DNA of 35,158 nt, taken from contig QHUD01000204.1 of the NCBI GenBank assembly GCA_003221085.1, forward strand, positions 768-35,925, read 5' to 3'. The first letter of the stretch is position 1. Each line of letters opens with the position of its first letter. A program made the translations under genes and the position numbers. Positions 1 to 6,671 of the stretch are shown one piece after another. The DNA is from Gemmatimonadota bacterium. GTDB lineage: Bacteria > Gemmatimonadota > Gemmatimonadetes > Gemmatimonadales > GWC2-71-9. Below the pieces are notes generated by a model. The model saw only the letters and a list, made by a program, of their open reading frames with translations, was not told the DNA's origin and did not search any database.

Positions 1-426
1 GACGCCCGCGACCGCCCCTTGCTCCCACACCAGATCGTCGACCGTCGTGGCCTGGCACACGTGCGCCCCCGCCCGCGCCGCCGCGGCCACGAGCATGGTG
101 TCGAACGTGGTGCGCGGCAGGGCGTAGCTGTAGCAGTGGGGTCCGCCGCGGAACCGTCCGCACACCGCCGCGCCGCCGGGCGCGACCACTTTCATCCCGT
201 ACAGCTTGGCGTGCGCCGAACCCTCAACCGCGTCGACGATGCCCCCGCCGAGCCGCTCCAGGATTTCCGTGGTCGCGGGGCTCAGGTACTCGGAGCAGGC
301 CTTGTCTCGGGGGAACCGGGCGCGGTCGAGGAGCAGGACGGACGCCCCCGCGCGGGCGAGCAGCAAGGCCGTCGTCGCCCCGGCCGGACCGGCCCCGACG
401 ACGATGACATCCCAGCGGTCGGTCAC
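1..426 (-). CDS. FAD-dependent oxidoreductase, geranylgeranyl-reductase-like, partial
   Basis: Reading the minus strand from a GTG at 426 gives 142 residues that run off the left edge. The N-terminus (VTDRWDVIVVGAGPAGATTA) is a classic FAD-binding GxGxxG dinucleotide fold. It is followed by LLDRARFPRDKACSEYLSP, the pattern typical of the geranylgeranyl reductase / FixC-like flavoprotein family, which reduces isoprenoid double bonds or acts as a related oxidoreductase. It starts 13 bases after the DUF92 gene and is probably the last or a late member of the operon that begins with the ECF sigma factor. The substrate cannot be told from the N-terminal third. A general halogenase or monooxygenase of the same fold is the main alternative. 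Confidence 0.85.
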   Translation of the reverse strand, partial: MTDRWDVIVVGAGPAGATTALLLARAGASVLLLDRARFPRDKACSEYLSPATTEILERLGGGIVDAVEGSAHAKLYGMKVVAPGGAAVCGRFRGGPHCYSYALPRTTFDTMLVAAAARAGAHVCQATTVDDLVWEQGAVAGV

Positions 427-439
427 AAAGGCGTCGCGC

Positions 440-1126
440 TCAGGGCGGCGAGCCGTGCGATCCGAGCACGGCCACGGCCGCGCCCACGAGCGTCGCCGCG
501 AGGTTCACGCCGTCGTTGTCGAGCCAGCGCCAACCACTCGCAAGGCGCACCGGCTCGTGGCACACCGTCCGGCCGCGCTCGAAGCGCGCATCGCATGCGG
601 GACATTCGTATTTGCCTTGCAGCGTCGCGCCCAGGACCGAGTCCGCGAGCATGCCCGCCACGCCGGCGCCGGTCAGGCTCGCAAACCCCGGGGCGGTGCC
701 CCGGGGTGAAAGCGCGGCGGCCAATCCTGCCATCAGGGCCGCGCCGGCCACGCCGCCCAGCGTTCCCAACACCGTGATACCCCCCGACGCGCCTCGCGTC
801 ACCCGCCTCCCGGACGTGATGAGGCGGGGCGGGAACGGCGAGAACGCTCCGATTTCGGTGGCCCACGTGTCAGCGGCCGCGGCCGCGATGGCGCCGGCGG
901 CCGCCGGCCACGACCCCAACAGCGCCGCGACCAGGGCGACGCCGCCGTTGGCCAACACTTGTCGGGCGCTCCGGTTCGGGCCCCGGCGCTCGGCCATCTG
1001 GGTGAGGATGCTACCGGTGAGAAAGAAAGCAGCGAGCAGCGTGAGCCCCGGCCAGCCGAAGCCCCACGTCACGCCGACCCCGACGGCGCAGGCGGCGACG
1101 AGCCCGCCGGGGGTGAGCCACCTCAC
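440..1126 (-). CDS. DUF92 family membrane protein (VTE6-like)
   Basis: This 228-residue hydrophobic protein has the DUF92 / TIGR00297 hallmarks in order: AAAAADTWATEIG, then RVTRGASGGITVLGTLGG, DSVLGATLQ and a C-terminal WLDNDGVNLAATLVG. The plant member VTE6 is phytyl-phosphate kinase, so a polyprenyl/phytyl-phosphate kinase-like role is possible but unproven in bacteria. The start is GTG, overlapping the anti-sigma stop as GTGA, so the genes are translationally coupled. A Cys-x2-Cys pair (ECPACDARFERG) lies in the last third. A loop near residues 140-147 is encoded by a GC-rich palindrome (685-708) of the kind seen elsewhere in the window. The pairing with a geranylgeranyl-reductase-like gene is consistent with prenyl-lipid metabolism. 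Confidence 0.85.
   Translation of the reverse strand: MRWLTPGGLVAACAVGVGVTWGFGWPGLTLLAAFFLTGSILTQMAERRGPNRSARQVLANGGVALVAALLGSWPAAAGAIAAAAADTWATEIGAFSPFPPRLITSGRRVTRGASGGITVLGTLGGVAGAALMAGLAAALSPRGTAPGFASLTGAGVAGMLADSVLGATLQGKYECPACDARFERGRTVCHEPVRLASGWRWLDNDGVNLAATLVGAAVAVLGSHGSPP
685..708. repeat. GC palindrome inside the DUF92 gene
   Basis: ACCCCGGGGC-GGT-GCCCCGGGGT-type palindrome that encodes the loop SPRGTAPG of the DUF92 protein. Similar in core and arms to the units in ctaA and the sigma-54 activator gene, though the arm has one more G/C step. Confidence 0.6.
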
Positions 1127-1347
1127 TCGTCGAGCAGCTCGTCCAGGATCCGTCGCTTCAATTCGGGGGGGGCGCCTTGGGCTTTGCAGCGGGCCTGCAG
1201 GAAATCGAGGAACAGCTTTTCGAAGTCGAATTGCTCACCGCACGGCGGGCAGTCTGTCAGGTGCTGGCGGATCTCCTGCTCGACCGCTGGCGTGAGCTCG
1301 CGGTCGAGATACTCATACAGGTGCTCCCTGCACTCCCGACAATTCAT
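1123..1347 (-). CDS. zinc-finger anti-sigma factor (RsrA-like)
   Basis: This 74-residue protein carries the zf-HC2 / ZAS signature H29-x3-C33-x2-C36 (RQHLTDCPPCGEQF), additional cysteines at 3, 6 and 54, and no membrane segment. Soluble ZAS proteins of this size with the HxxxCxxC motif (RsrA and relatives) hold a cognate ECF sigma factor and release it on thiol oxidation or a similar signal. Its ATG overlaps the stop of the upstream ECF sigma gene by four bases (ATGA), which strongly supports it being that sigma factor's partner. Whether it senses redox is inferred from family resemblance and the extra cysteines. Confidence 0.88.
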   Translation of the reverse strand: MNCRECREHLYEYLDRELTPAVEQEIRQHLTDCPPCGEQFDFEKLFLDFLQARCKAQGAPPELKRRILDELLDE

Positions 1348-1979
1348 GTGGCGGACCCCTTGATGTAGCCCATGCCGACCGCGTAATCGTACAGCTTCTG
1401 CTGGAGCAAACGGCGTGCCCTGAACAGGCGGGACTTCACCGTTCCGACGGGCACCTCCAGGATGCGCGCGATCTCCTCGTACGACATGCCCTCCACGTCG
1501 CTCAACACCACGGTCTCCCGGAATTGTTCCGGGAGCAGGTCGATGGCTCGGAGGACCTCGTCGTCCACGATCCGATCGAAGAAGGTCCCCTGCGGGTCCT
1601 CGTCCTGCAGCTCCTCGAACACGGAGAACGGTTCGATGGCGTCGATATCGACCGTCTCCGGATGCCGCGTGCGTCGCCGATACTCATTAATGAAGGCGTG
1701 CCGCAGGATCGTGAGCAGCCACCCCTTGGCATTCGTCCCCCGCTCGAACTGGTGCCACGCGCGGTAAGCCTTGAGCATCGTTTCCTGGACGAGGTCGTCG
1801 GCTTCCGCGGGATTGCCGGTCAAGCGCAGGGCCACGCGGTACAAACTGTCGAGGTGTACGAGCGCTTCGCGCTCGAAGCTCGCCCGCTTGTCGGCCTCGG
1901 CCGCGGGGCTGGGCGCGGGCGAGGGGGGCGGGGGCGGGGGCGGGGGCGGGGGGGTCGGGGGGGGCGTGGGCGGGGCCAT
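1344..1979 (-). CDS. ECF RNA polymerase sigma factor with proline-rich N-terminus
   Basis: The 211-residue protein has sigma region 2 (about residues 45-105, with ADDLVQETMLKAYRAWHQF and the region 2.4-like KGWLLTILRHAFINEYRRR) and region 4 (about 145-195, LPEQFRETVVLSDVEGMSYE and VPVGTVKSRLFRARR). It is closest in style to the SigR/RpoE ECF groups that pair with soluble ZAS anti-sigma factors, and such a partner is encoded directly downstream. The first about 30 residues are odd: nearly pure proline with Thr, Ala and Ser, encoded by a C-rich tract (G-rich on the plus strand, 1923-1977). The ATG at 1979 has a GGAGAGAGG stretch a little far upstream. A start after the tract is possible, but no ATG lies between it and region 2. 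Confidence 0.9.
   Translation of the reverse strand: MAPPTPPPTPPPPPPPPPPSPAPSPAAEADKRASFEREALVHLDSLYRVALRLTGNPAEADDLVQETMLKAYRAWHQFERGTNAKGWLLTILRHAFINEYRRRTRHPETVDIDAIEPFSVFEELQDEDPQGTFFDRIVDDEVLRAIDLLPEQFRETVVLSDVEGMSYEEIARILEVPVGTVKSRLFRARRLLQQKLYDYAVGMGYIKGSAT
1923..1977. repeat. G-tract repeat in the 5' end of the ECF sigma gene
   Basis: On the plus strand there is a run of GGGGGC units followed by longer runs of seven and eight G. It encodes the poly-proline N-terminus of the sigma factor. At least eight G-runs of four or more occur in about 55 bases, so it has strong G-quadruplex potential. It is also a likely site of polymerase slippage: six-base unit changes keep frame, single-base changes in the long G runs do not. 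Confidence 0.8.
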
Positions 1980-2049
1980 GGCGTCTCGTAACCTCTCTCC
2001 GGGCGCCCGGGTTCCGCAATGGGGCGGGGCCGGCTAGGTTTCGCGCGCC
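1980..2049. promoter_or_regulatory. divergent intergenic region between the sigma operon and the V4R-like gene
   Basis: This 70-base gap between two divergent transcription units must contain the promoter of the sigma operon and probably that of the rightward genes. I see no convincing -35/-10 pair. ECF promoters, including autoregulated ones, are hard to call by eye without the consensus. Confidence 0.35.
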
Positions 2050-2655
2050 GTGGTCCACAGCATTGTCCCTCTCGCCGTCCTCGAGGCGGTCAAGAACCTC
2101 GACACGCCGGTCGAGGACGGGTTGTCGGAATTCGCCGAGGAGCTCTTGTCCAAGCGACTCGGCCTCTCGGCCACGGTGGCGATGCAGCTGCGTGAATACG
2201 AGGGCATGGTGCGGCGAGACGCGACCGCCGACCGCTCGCACGTCGAGGCGCTGCTGCGGCTGGTGGGGCGGCGGCCCGATGCCGACCTGGTGTTCGCGGA
2301 TGCGGGCCGGCGCGCGGCGCGACGGGCAGTGCGACGCCTCTTCGTGCTCACCCGGCTCGCTGCACGCGCTGGCCCTCGCGCCCTCGGGTACGTCGCTGCC
2401 CGGCGCGCGGCGCGCGCGGTGTTCTCGGGGGAGCTGCGCCGCGAGAGCCATCTTCCGGTGGCGCGCGTGAGCGACTCCCTCGCCGTTCAAGCGACGCCCG
2501 ACGGCGCCGCGTGCGCGCTGTACGGCGCCGGGTTCAGCGAGCTGCTCCGGCTCCTCGTGGGCTTCGAAGGAGCCATGCTCCATGTCTCCTGCCGTGCGAC
2601 CGGCGGCGCGGTGTGTGAGTGGCGCGCCGCCCCCCCCGATCCCCGACACGGCTGA
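2050..2655 (+). CDS. V4R-domain-like protein of unknown function
   Basis: This is a 201-residue protein from a GTG start. The C-terminal part (about residues 145-192) reads like the end of a V4R (4-vinyl reductase / XylR-N-like small-molecule binding) domain: GAGFSELLRLLVGFEGAMLH followed by VSCRATGGAVCEW, matching the C-x3-G-x3-C-x-aromatic pattern of that family. The N-terminal half is alpha-helical and rich in Arg/Ala, with no motif I know. No membrane segments are visible. Its stop overlaps the start of the M24 peptidase gene (TGATG), so the two are probably cotranscribed. The V4R assignment rests on one motif and is moderate. Confidence 0.6.
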   Translation: MVHSIVPLAVLEAVKNLDTPVEDGLSEFAEELLSKRLGLSATVAMQLREYEGMVRRDATADRSHVEALLRLVGRRPDADLVFADAGRRAARRAVRRLFVLTRLAARAGPRALGYVAARRAARAVFSGELRRESHLPVARVSDSLAVQATPDGAACALYGAGFSELLRLLVGFEGAMLHVSCRATGGAVCEWRAAPPDPRHG

Positions 2656-3836
2656 TGCCATTGCTGGAGGGGTTCGACCTCCCCGCGCTCGCACAGGAGC
2701 TCGGCGCGCTCGGGGCCGACGGCTGGCTGTTATATGACTTCCGCAAGCTGAATCCGATCGCCGGCCGCATCCTCGGCGACACCGGGATGGGAACGCGACG
2801 TCTGTTCGTGCTGCTGCCGCGCTCGGGTCATCCCGTCGCGGTGGCCCATCGCATCGAGCTCCAGGCACTCGCCGACTTTCCGGGTGAAGTGCGGCCCTAC
2901 GGCGCGTGGCGCGAGCTGTACGGGCACCTCGAGGCGCTGGTCCGCGGCCGCACCCTCGCGATCGAAACCTCGCCTCGTGACCAGGTACCATACCTCGATC
3001 GCGTACCGCACGGCGTGGTCCAGCTGCTCGAGTCGCTCGGCGCTCGGCTGGTGTCGTCCGCGCCGCTCGTGTCCCGCTTCGCGGCGCGGTGGTCGGCGCC
3101 GGAGCTGGCGGGCCACCGCAAGGCGGCGGAGGTCCTCGCGAGCGTCGCGCGCGAGACGCTGACCTGGCTGGGGAGCGAGGCGGCGCGCGGCGCCGAGGTG
3201 CGGGAGACCGGCGTGCAGCTGCGCGTGCTCGAGGCGATCGAGCGCGCGGGGCTCTGGACCAACGACGGGCCAATCGTCGCGTTCGGTCCGACCAGCGCGA
3301 TGCCTCACTACGAGCCGCGTCCGGGGGCCGACCGGCGTCTGGCGGGGGGCGACGTGGTCTTGCTCGATCTGTGGGCCGGGCCGGGCAAGGGCTCCGTGTT
3401 CGCCGACCAGACTTGGATGGGGTTCGCGGGGCGCACGCCCGATGCGGACGTGCGCCGCGTGTGGCAGGCAGTGAAGGGGGCGCGCGAGGCCGCCGTCCGC
3501 TTCTTGCGTGAGCGCTGGCGGCCGGATGGCGCCGTGACGGGCGCGCAGGTGGATGACGCCGCGCGCGCCGTCATCCGCGACGCCGGGCTGGCCGACTACT
3601 TCGTACATCGCACAGGACATTCGATCGATCGCGACGTGCACGGCTCCGGGCCGCATATCGACAACTTCGAGACCGAGGACGCGCGGGCCCTGGTGTCCGG
3701 CGTGGGCTTCTCGATCGAGCCGGGTGTCTATCTGCCGGAGCGTTTTGGGATGCGCAGCGAGATCAACGTGTACATCGACACGGCGGGTCCCGAGGTGAGT
3801 CCCACCCGCCCGCAGGACGAGCTGATCCTGATCTGA
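2655..3836 (+). CDS. M24 family metallopeptidase (Xaa-Pro peptidase-like)
   Basis: This 393-residue protein has a creatinase-like N-terminal domain (about 1-150) and a pita-bread catalytic domain (about 155-390). The five dinuclear metal ligands are visible: D238 (VVLLDLWAG), D251 (SVFADQTW), H322 (HRTGHSIDRDVHG), E355 (FSIEPGVYLP) and E369 (MRSEINVYI). Family members cleave the Xaa-Pro bond at peptide N-termini or in dipeptides. The ATG at 2655 is preferred over in-frame codons further upstream because it overlaps the preceding stop and begins the conserved fold. No signal peptide is visible, so it should be cytosolic. Exact specificity (aminopeptidase P versus prolidase) is undecided. Confidence 0.9.
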   Translation: MPLLEGFDLPALAQELGALGADGWLLYDFRKLNPIAGRILGDTGMGTRRLFVLLPRSGHPVAVAHRIELQALADFPGEVRPYGAWRELYGHLEALVRGRTLAIETSPRDQVPYLDRVPHGVVQLLESLGARLVSSAPLVSRFAARWSAPELAGHRKAAEVLASVARETLTWLGSEAARGAEVRETGVQLRVLEAIERAGLWTNDGPIVAFGPTSAMPHYEPRPGADRRLAGGDVVLLDLWAGPGKGSVFADQTWMGFAGRTPDADVRRVWQAVKGAREAAVRFLRERWRPDGAVTGAQVDDAARAVIRDAGLADYFVHRTGHSIDRDVHGSGPHIDNFETEDARALVSGVGFSIEPGVYLPERFGMRSEINVYIDTAGPEVSPTRPQDELILI

Positions 3837-3848
3837 CGGTCGAACGGC

Positions 3849-4709
3849 TCAGAGCACTGCGAGGACCAGTCCTGCCCACACCGCCGCGCCCACCGCCACG
3901 TGCGCGGCCTGGAGCGGTTGAGGAAGCGCGAGCAGCACCATCGCGGCGGCGACCGCGACCTGCAGGGTGACGAGGCCAACCACGTACCACGCACCACGCC
4001 GCTTCGAGTGCACCGCCCACCACACGACGTACGCGAACAGGGTGTACGCGAGCAGCCGGTGGGCCCAATGGATGTGCTGCAGGTAGTTCCCCGCCGGGGC
4101 GAGCTGGCCGGTGCAGAGCGGGAATCCGAGGCACGCGCTCGCCGCCCCCAGGTTGGCCGTGAGCGCGCCGAGCAGGACCGTCAGGAAGCCCAGAACGAGC
4201 GCCACGATTCCCACTAACCCCGGGCGCGAGCCCGGGGTGATCGGGGGCTCCGTGTCCCCCGGGCTTGCGCCCGGGGTCAGCTTTGCGACGACGATCAAGG
4301 TCGCCAGAAGCAGCATCGCCGTTCCGAGATGGAGGATCACAGTCCACGCCGGCAGGCTCAGCTTCACTGTCACCGCGCCGAGCACGACCTGCACGACGAG
4401 CAGCCCCAACGCGACGTAGGCGGTTCTGTCGGGAGAGAACCGCTCCCCGCTCCCTGCTCCCCGTCGCAGCCACCACGCATACGCCGCGAGTGTGGCAACC
4501 AGCCCACTCACCGCCGCGGCCGCCAGCCGGTGCCCGTACTCGATCATCGTCGGGAGGTCGAGCGGTGGGAGCAGCCTGCCGTTGCAGAGCGGCCAATGCT
4601 CGCCGCAGCCCAGTCCCGATCCGGTGATCCGGACGATCGCGCCGAGGATGACGAGCAGGTAGGTGAAGGTCGCCGCGGTCCAGGCGAGTCGCGTAAAGGG
4701 TCGCGTCAT
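3849..4709 (-). CDS. ctaA: heme A synthase (COX15/CtaA family)
   Basis: This is a 286-residue polytopic membrane protein that would convert heme O to heme A for aa3-type cytochrome oxidase. Two homologous four-helix halves are visible. Each has a paired-cysteine loop (GLGCGEHWPLCNG near residues 33-43, and ACLGFPLCTG) and candidate heme-ligand histidines (IEYGHRLAA, VILHLGTAM, IHWAHRLLAY, QAAHVAVGA). The ATG at 4709 is chosen because the upstream in-frame extension has no conserved sequence and is partly repeat-derived. The central loop between the halves (TPGASPG...TPGSRPG) is encoded by two copies of a GC palindrome (4217-4280), an apparent in-frame insertion. The gene stands alone between rightward genes. 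Confidence 0.92.
   Translation of the reverse strand: MTRPFTRLAWTAATFTYLLVILGAIVRITGSGLGCGEHWPLCNGRLLPPLDLPTMIEYGHRLAAAAVSGLVATLAAYAWWLRRGAGSGERFSPDRTAYVALGLLVVQVVLGAVTVKLSLPAWTVILHLGTAMLLLATLIVVAKLTPGASPGDTEPPITPGSRPGLVGIVALVLGFLTVLLGALTANLGAASACLGFPLCTGQLAPAGNYLQHIHWAHRLLAYTLFAYVVWWAVHSKRRGAWYVVGLVTLQVAVAAAMVLLALPQPLQAAHVAVGAAVWAGLVLAVL
4217..4280. repeat. double GC-rich palindromic repeat inside ctaA
   Basis: Two palindromes of the form CCCCGGGC-NNNN-GCCCGGGG lie at 4218-4237 and 4257-4276, separated by 19 bases; the second is followed by TCAG. They encode the TPGxxPG peptides of the CtaA central loop. The second palindrome (CCCCGGGCTTGCGCCCGGGG) recurs exactly at 31893-31912. Confidence 0.85.
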
Positions 4710-4738
4710 GGGTGCGGAAATGTAGGTCGGTTGAGCGA

Positions 4739-4792
4739 CCCCGGGCGACGTGTCCCGGGTCACTTGACAAGGCTTCGGCTCGGGTAGAAATG
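4739..4792 (+). promoter_or_regulatory. palindrome and candidate promoter for the sigma-region-2 gene
   Basis: An imperfect palindrome (CCCCGGGCGACGTGTCCCGGG, in the same style as the repeats in ctaA) ends at 4759, four bases before a consensus -35 TTGACA (4764-4769). TAGAAA follows at 4785-4790 after a 15-base spacer, which is somewhat short. This could start transcription of the gene at 4849. The matching leftward promoter for ctaA was not identified. Confidence 0.4.
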
Positions 4793-4848
4793 TTGTACTG
4801 CACAAACTGACCAACGCCCCTCGTGCGGACCTTCTGTTCCGAGGCCCA

Positions 4849-5160
4849 ATGACCCGTCGACTGACGCCGGATGTTCAACTGGTAGCGCGCATGGCCGCAG
4901 GTGACCGCGACGCCCACACAGAGTTTTGCGAGCGCCACCGTCTCTCGCTGTACGCGCAAGTCTATGCCCTGCTCGTCGACGCGGCCTCTGCCGAGCGGGT
5001 CGTGGTGGAGACCCTCGAGCGCGCGTGGCATGCGGCGAAAGATTTCAATCCCGGCGCCGGGAGCGCGTTCGCCTGGCTGTCGGAGATCGCCCGGTCCCTG
5101 GCGCAGCATCGACGGCGCCCGCCCCATGACCCCACGGCATCGCCTTCCGTAGCGCTGTAG
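4849..5160 (+). CDS. stand-alone sigma-70 region 2-like protein
   Basis: This 103-residue protein looks like ECF sigma region 2 and nothing else: QLVARMAAGDRDAHTEFCER is followed by a helix like the sigma -10-recognition/core-binding helices (ERVVVETLERAWHAAKDF) and AFAWLSEIARSLAQHRRR. The region 4 (-35 binding) domain found in normal ECF factors is absent; the ORF ends about 40 bases before the next gene. It could be a remnant, or a small protein that binds core polymerase or an anti-sigma factor. The acidic D-Q-E motif of region 2.2 (DDLVQE in the ECF sigma of this window) is degenerate here, which hints that DNA or core binding is altered. Confidence 0.65.
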   Translation: MTRRLTPDVQLVARMAAGDRDAHTEFCERHRLSLYAQVYALLVDAASAERVVVETLERAWHAAKDFNPGAGSAFAWLSEIARSLAQHRRRPPHDPTASPSVAL

Positions 5161-5201
5161 TCCGCCGCGACCTGGCCGGCGCGCAGTATATTCGGCCTCT
5201 C

Positions 5202-6572
5202 ATGTCCACTTCCCCCCTGGCTCCCGCGACGGATCGCTGGGGCGACCGGCTGCCGCGCCGGCTTGGCTTCTGGAGTGCCGTCGCCGTGCTGGTCGGCTCC
5301 ACCATCGGCGGCGGGATCTTTCGCACCCCTGCCGTCATCGCCGAGCGCGTGCCGGCGCCCCTGCCGATGTTCAGCGTGTGGGTGCTGGGCGGCCTGCTGG
5401 CGTTGTGCGGCGCGCTCACGTACGCGGAGCTTGCGGCGCTGTTCCCGCGCTCGGGCGGCGTGTACGTGTACATCCGCGAGGGCTTCGGCCGGTTGCCGGC
5501 ATTCCTCTTCGGGTGGACCGAGCTGGTGCTGATCCGGGCATCCGCGCTCGGCGCTATTGCCACGCCGTTTGCCGAGTACCTGCTGCGCTCCATCGGCCGG
5601 GATCCGGCGCTGCCCGAGAATGCCGGACTGGTGCACTACGTGGCCGCGGCGGCCATCGCAGTCACCGCGGCGCTGAATTACTACGGCGTGCGGTGGAGCG
5701 CGCTCGTTTTGAATCTCACCACCGGCGCCAAGTACGGCGCGTTGGTGGTGCTCGTGCTCCTGGCGTTTCTCATAGGGCAGGGCGACTGGACACATTTCAC
5801 GACCGCGGTGGGTCCGGTCACGCCAGGCCTGTTCGGCTTGGCGCTGGTCTCGGTGCTGTGGGCGTACGACGGCTGGGGCGATCTCTCGTTCGTGGGCGGC
5901 GAAGTGCGTGATCCGGAGCGCAACCTGCCACGGGCGCTGGTGGTGGGGACGGCCGGTATCATCGCGATCTACCTGCTCGTCAACGCGGCGTATCTCTACT
6001 TGCTGCCGCTCGGCCAGATGGCGCGCTCGCCGCTGGTGGCGGCCGACGCCGCACAGGCGGTGCTGGGCCGCATCGGCGTCGGCGCCGTGACCGTCGTGGT
6101 GATGCTCGCGACCTTCTCCACGCTCGTGGGGTCGATTCTTACGGCGCCGCGTATCTTTTTTGCGATGGCGGATGACGGGCTCTTCTTCCGGGCCATCGCG
6201 ACGGTGCACCCGCGGTACCAGACGCCGTCGGCGGCGATAGTGCTCACCGGCTGCCTGGGGATCGGCTTCGTGCTGATCCGCACCTTCGAGCAGCTCGCGG
6301 ACCAGTTTGTCGTTGCCATCTTCCCGTTCTACGCGCTCGCGGCCGCGGCAGTGTTCGTGCTGCGTCGCCGGCGCCCCGACTTACCGCGGCCGGTTCGCGT
6401 CCTCGGGTATCCTATAGTGCCGCTCCTCTTCGTGCTCGCGAGTCTCCTCATCCTCGGCAATGCGCTGTGGGCGCACCCGCGAGAGACGGGGTTCGCCTTC
6501 CTGATCATTCTGCTCGGCGTTCCGGTCTACTCCTGGTGGATTCGCCCGCGCGAGCATGGGGGGTCGGCGTGA
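5202..6572 (+). CDS. APC superfamily amino acid permease
   Basis: This 456-residue protein with about 12 hydrophobic segments imports or exchanges amino acids or related amines across the inner membrane. Family features include the first-helix GSTIGGGIFRTPAVIAE (the unwound TM1 Gly-Ser-x-Ile-Gly-x-Gly-Ile-Phe motif), then ALTYAELAALFPRSGGVYVYIREGFG and the TM6 region SVLWAYDGWGDLSFVGGEVRDPERNLPRAL. These match the LAT/YfnA-like branch. The ATG at 5202 is supported by the start of the conserved N-terminus. It stands in tandem with the sigma-region-2 gene 41 bases upstream. The substrate is not evident. Confidence 0.92.
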   Translation: MSTSPLAPATDRWGDRLPRRLGFWSAVAVLVGSTIGGGIFRTPAVIAERVPAPLPMFSVWVLGGLLALCGALTYAELAALFPRSGGVYVYIREGFGRLPAFLFGWTELVLIRASALGAIATPFAEYLLRSIGRDPALPENAGLVHYVAAAAIAVTAALNYYGVRWSALVLNLTTGAKYGALVVLVLLAFLIGQGDWTHFTTAVGPVTPGLFGLALVSVLWAYDGWGDLSFVGGEVRDPERNLPRALVVGTAGIIAIYLLVNAAYLYLLPLGQMARSPLVAADAAQAVLGRIGVGAVTVVVMLATFSTLVGSILTAPRIFFAMADDGLFFRAIATVHPRYQTPSAAIVLTGCLGIGFVLIRTFEQLADQFVVAIFPFYALAAAAVFVLRRRRPDLPRPVRVLGYPIVPLLFVLASLLILGNALWAHPRETGFAFLIILLGVPVYSWWIRPREHGGSA

Positions 6573-6594
6573 CGAAAATGTGACTCCTGGCGGA

Positions 6595-6623
6595 TTGACG
6601 ACCTTTCCGGGGGCCGCCATGTT
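6595..6623 (+). promoter_or_regulatory. candidate promoter of the TonB-dependent receptor
   Basis: TTGACG (6595-6600), a 17-base spacer and CATGTT (6618-6623) lie in the 99-base gap before the receptor gene. This predicts a leader of about 40 bases. It is a moderate match to the housekeeping consensus, called by eye. Confidence 0.45.
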
Positions 6624-6671
6624 TGACCCGCCCGAACCACCGTTCCCTTCAGCATTCCGGAGATCGTCCTG

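Noticed and set aside
1687..3273. 528-codon open frame on the minus strand across the sigma gene start and the M24 peptidase
   Set aside because: The translation is Arg/Ala/Pro-rich with no fold, and lies opposite well-supported genes; a high-GC shadow frame.
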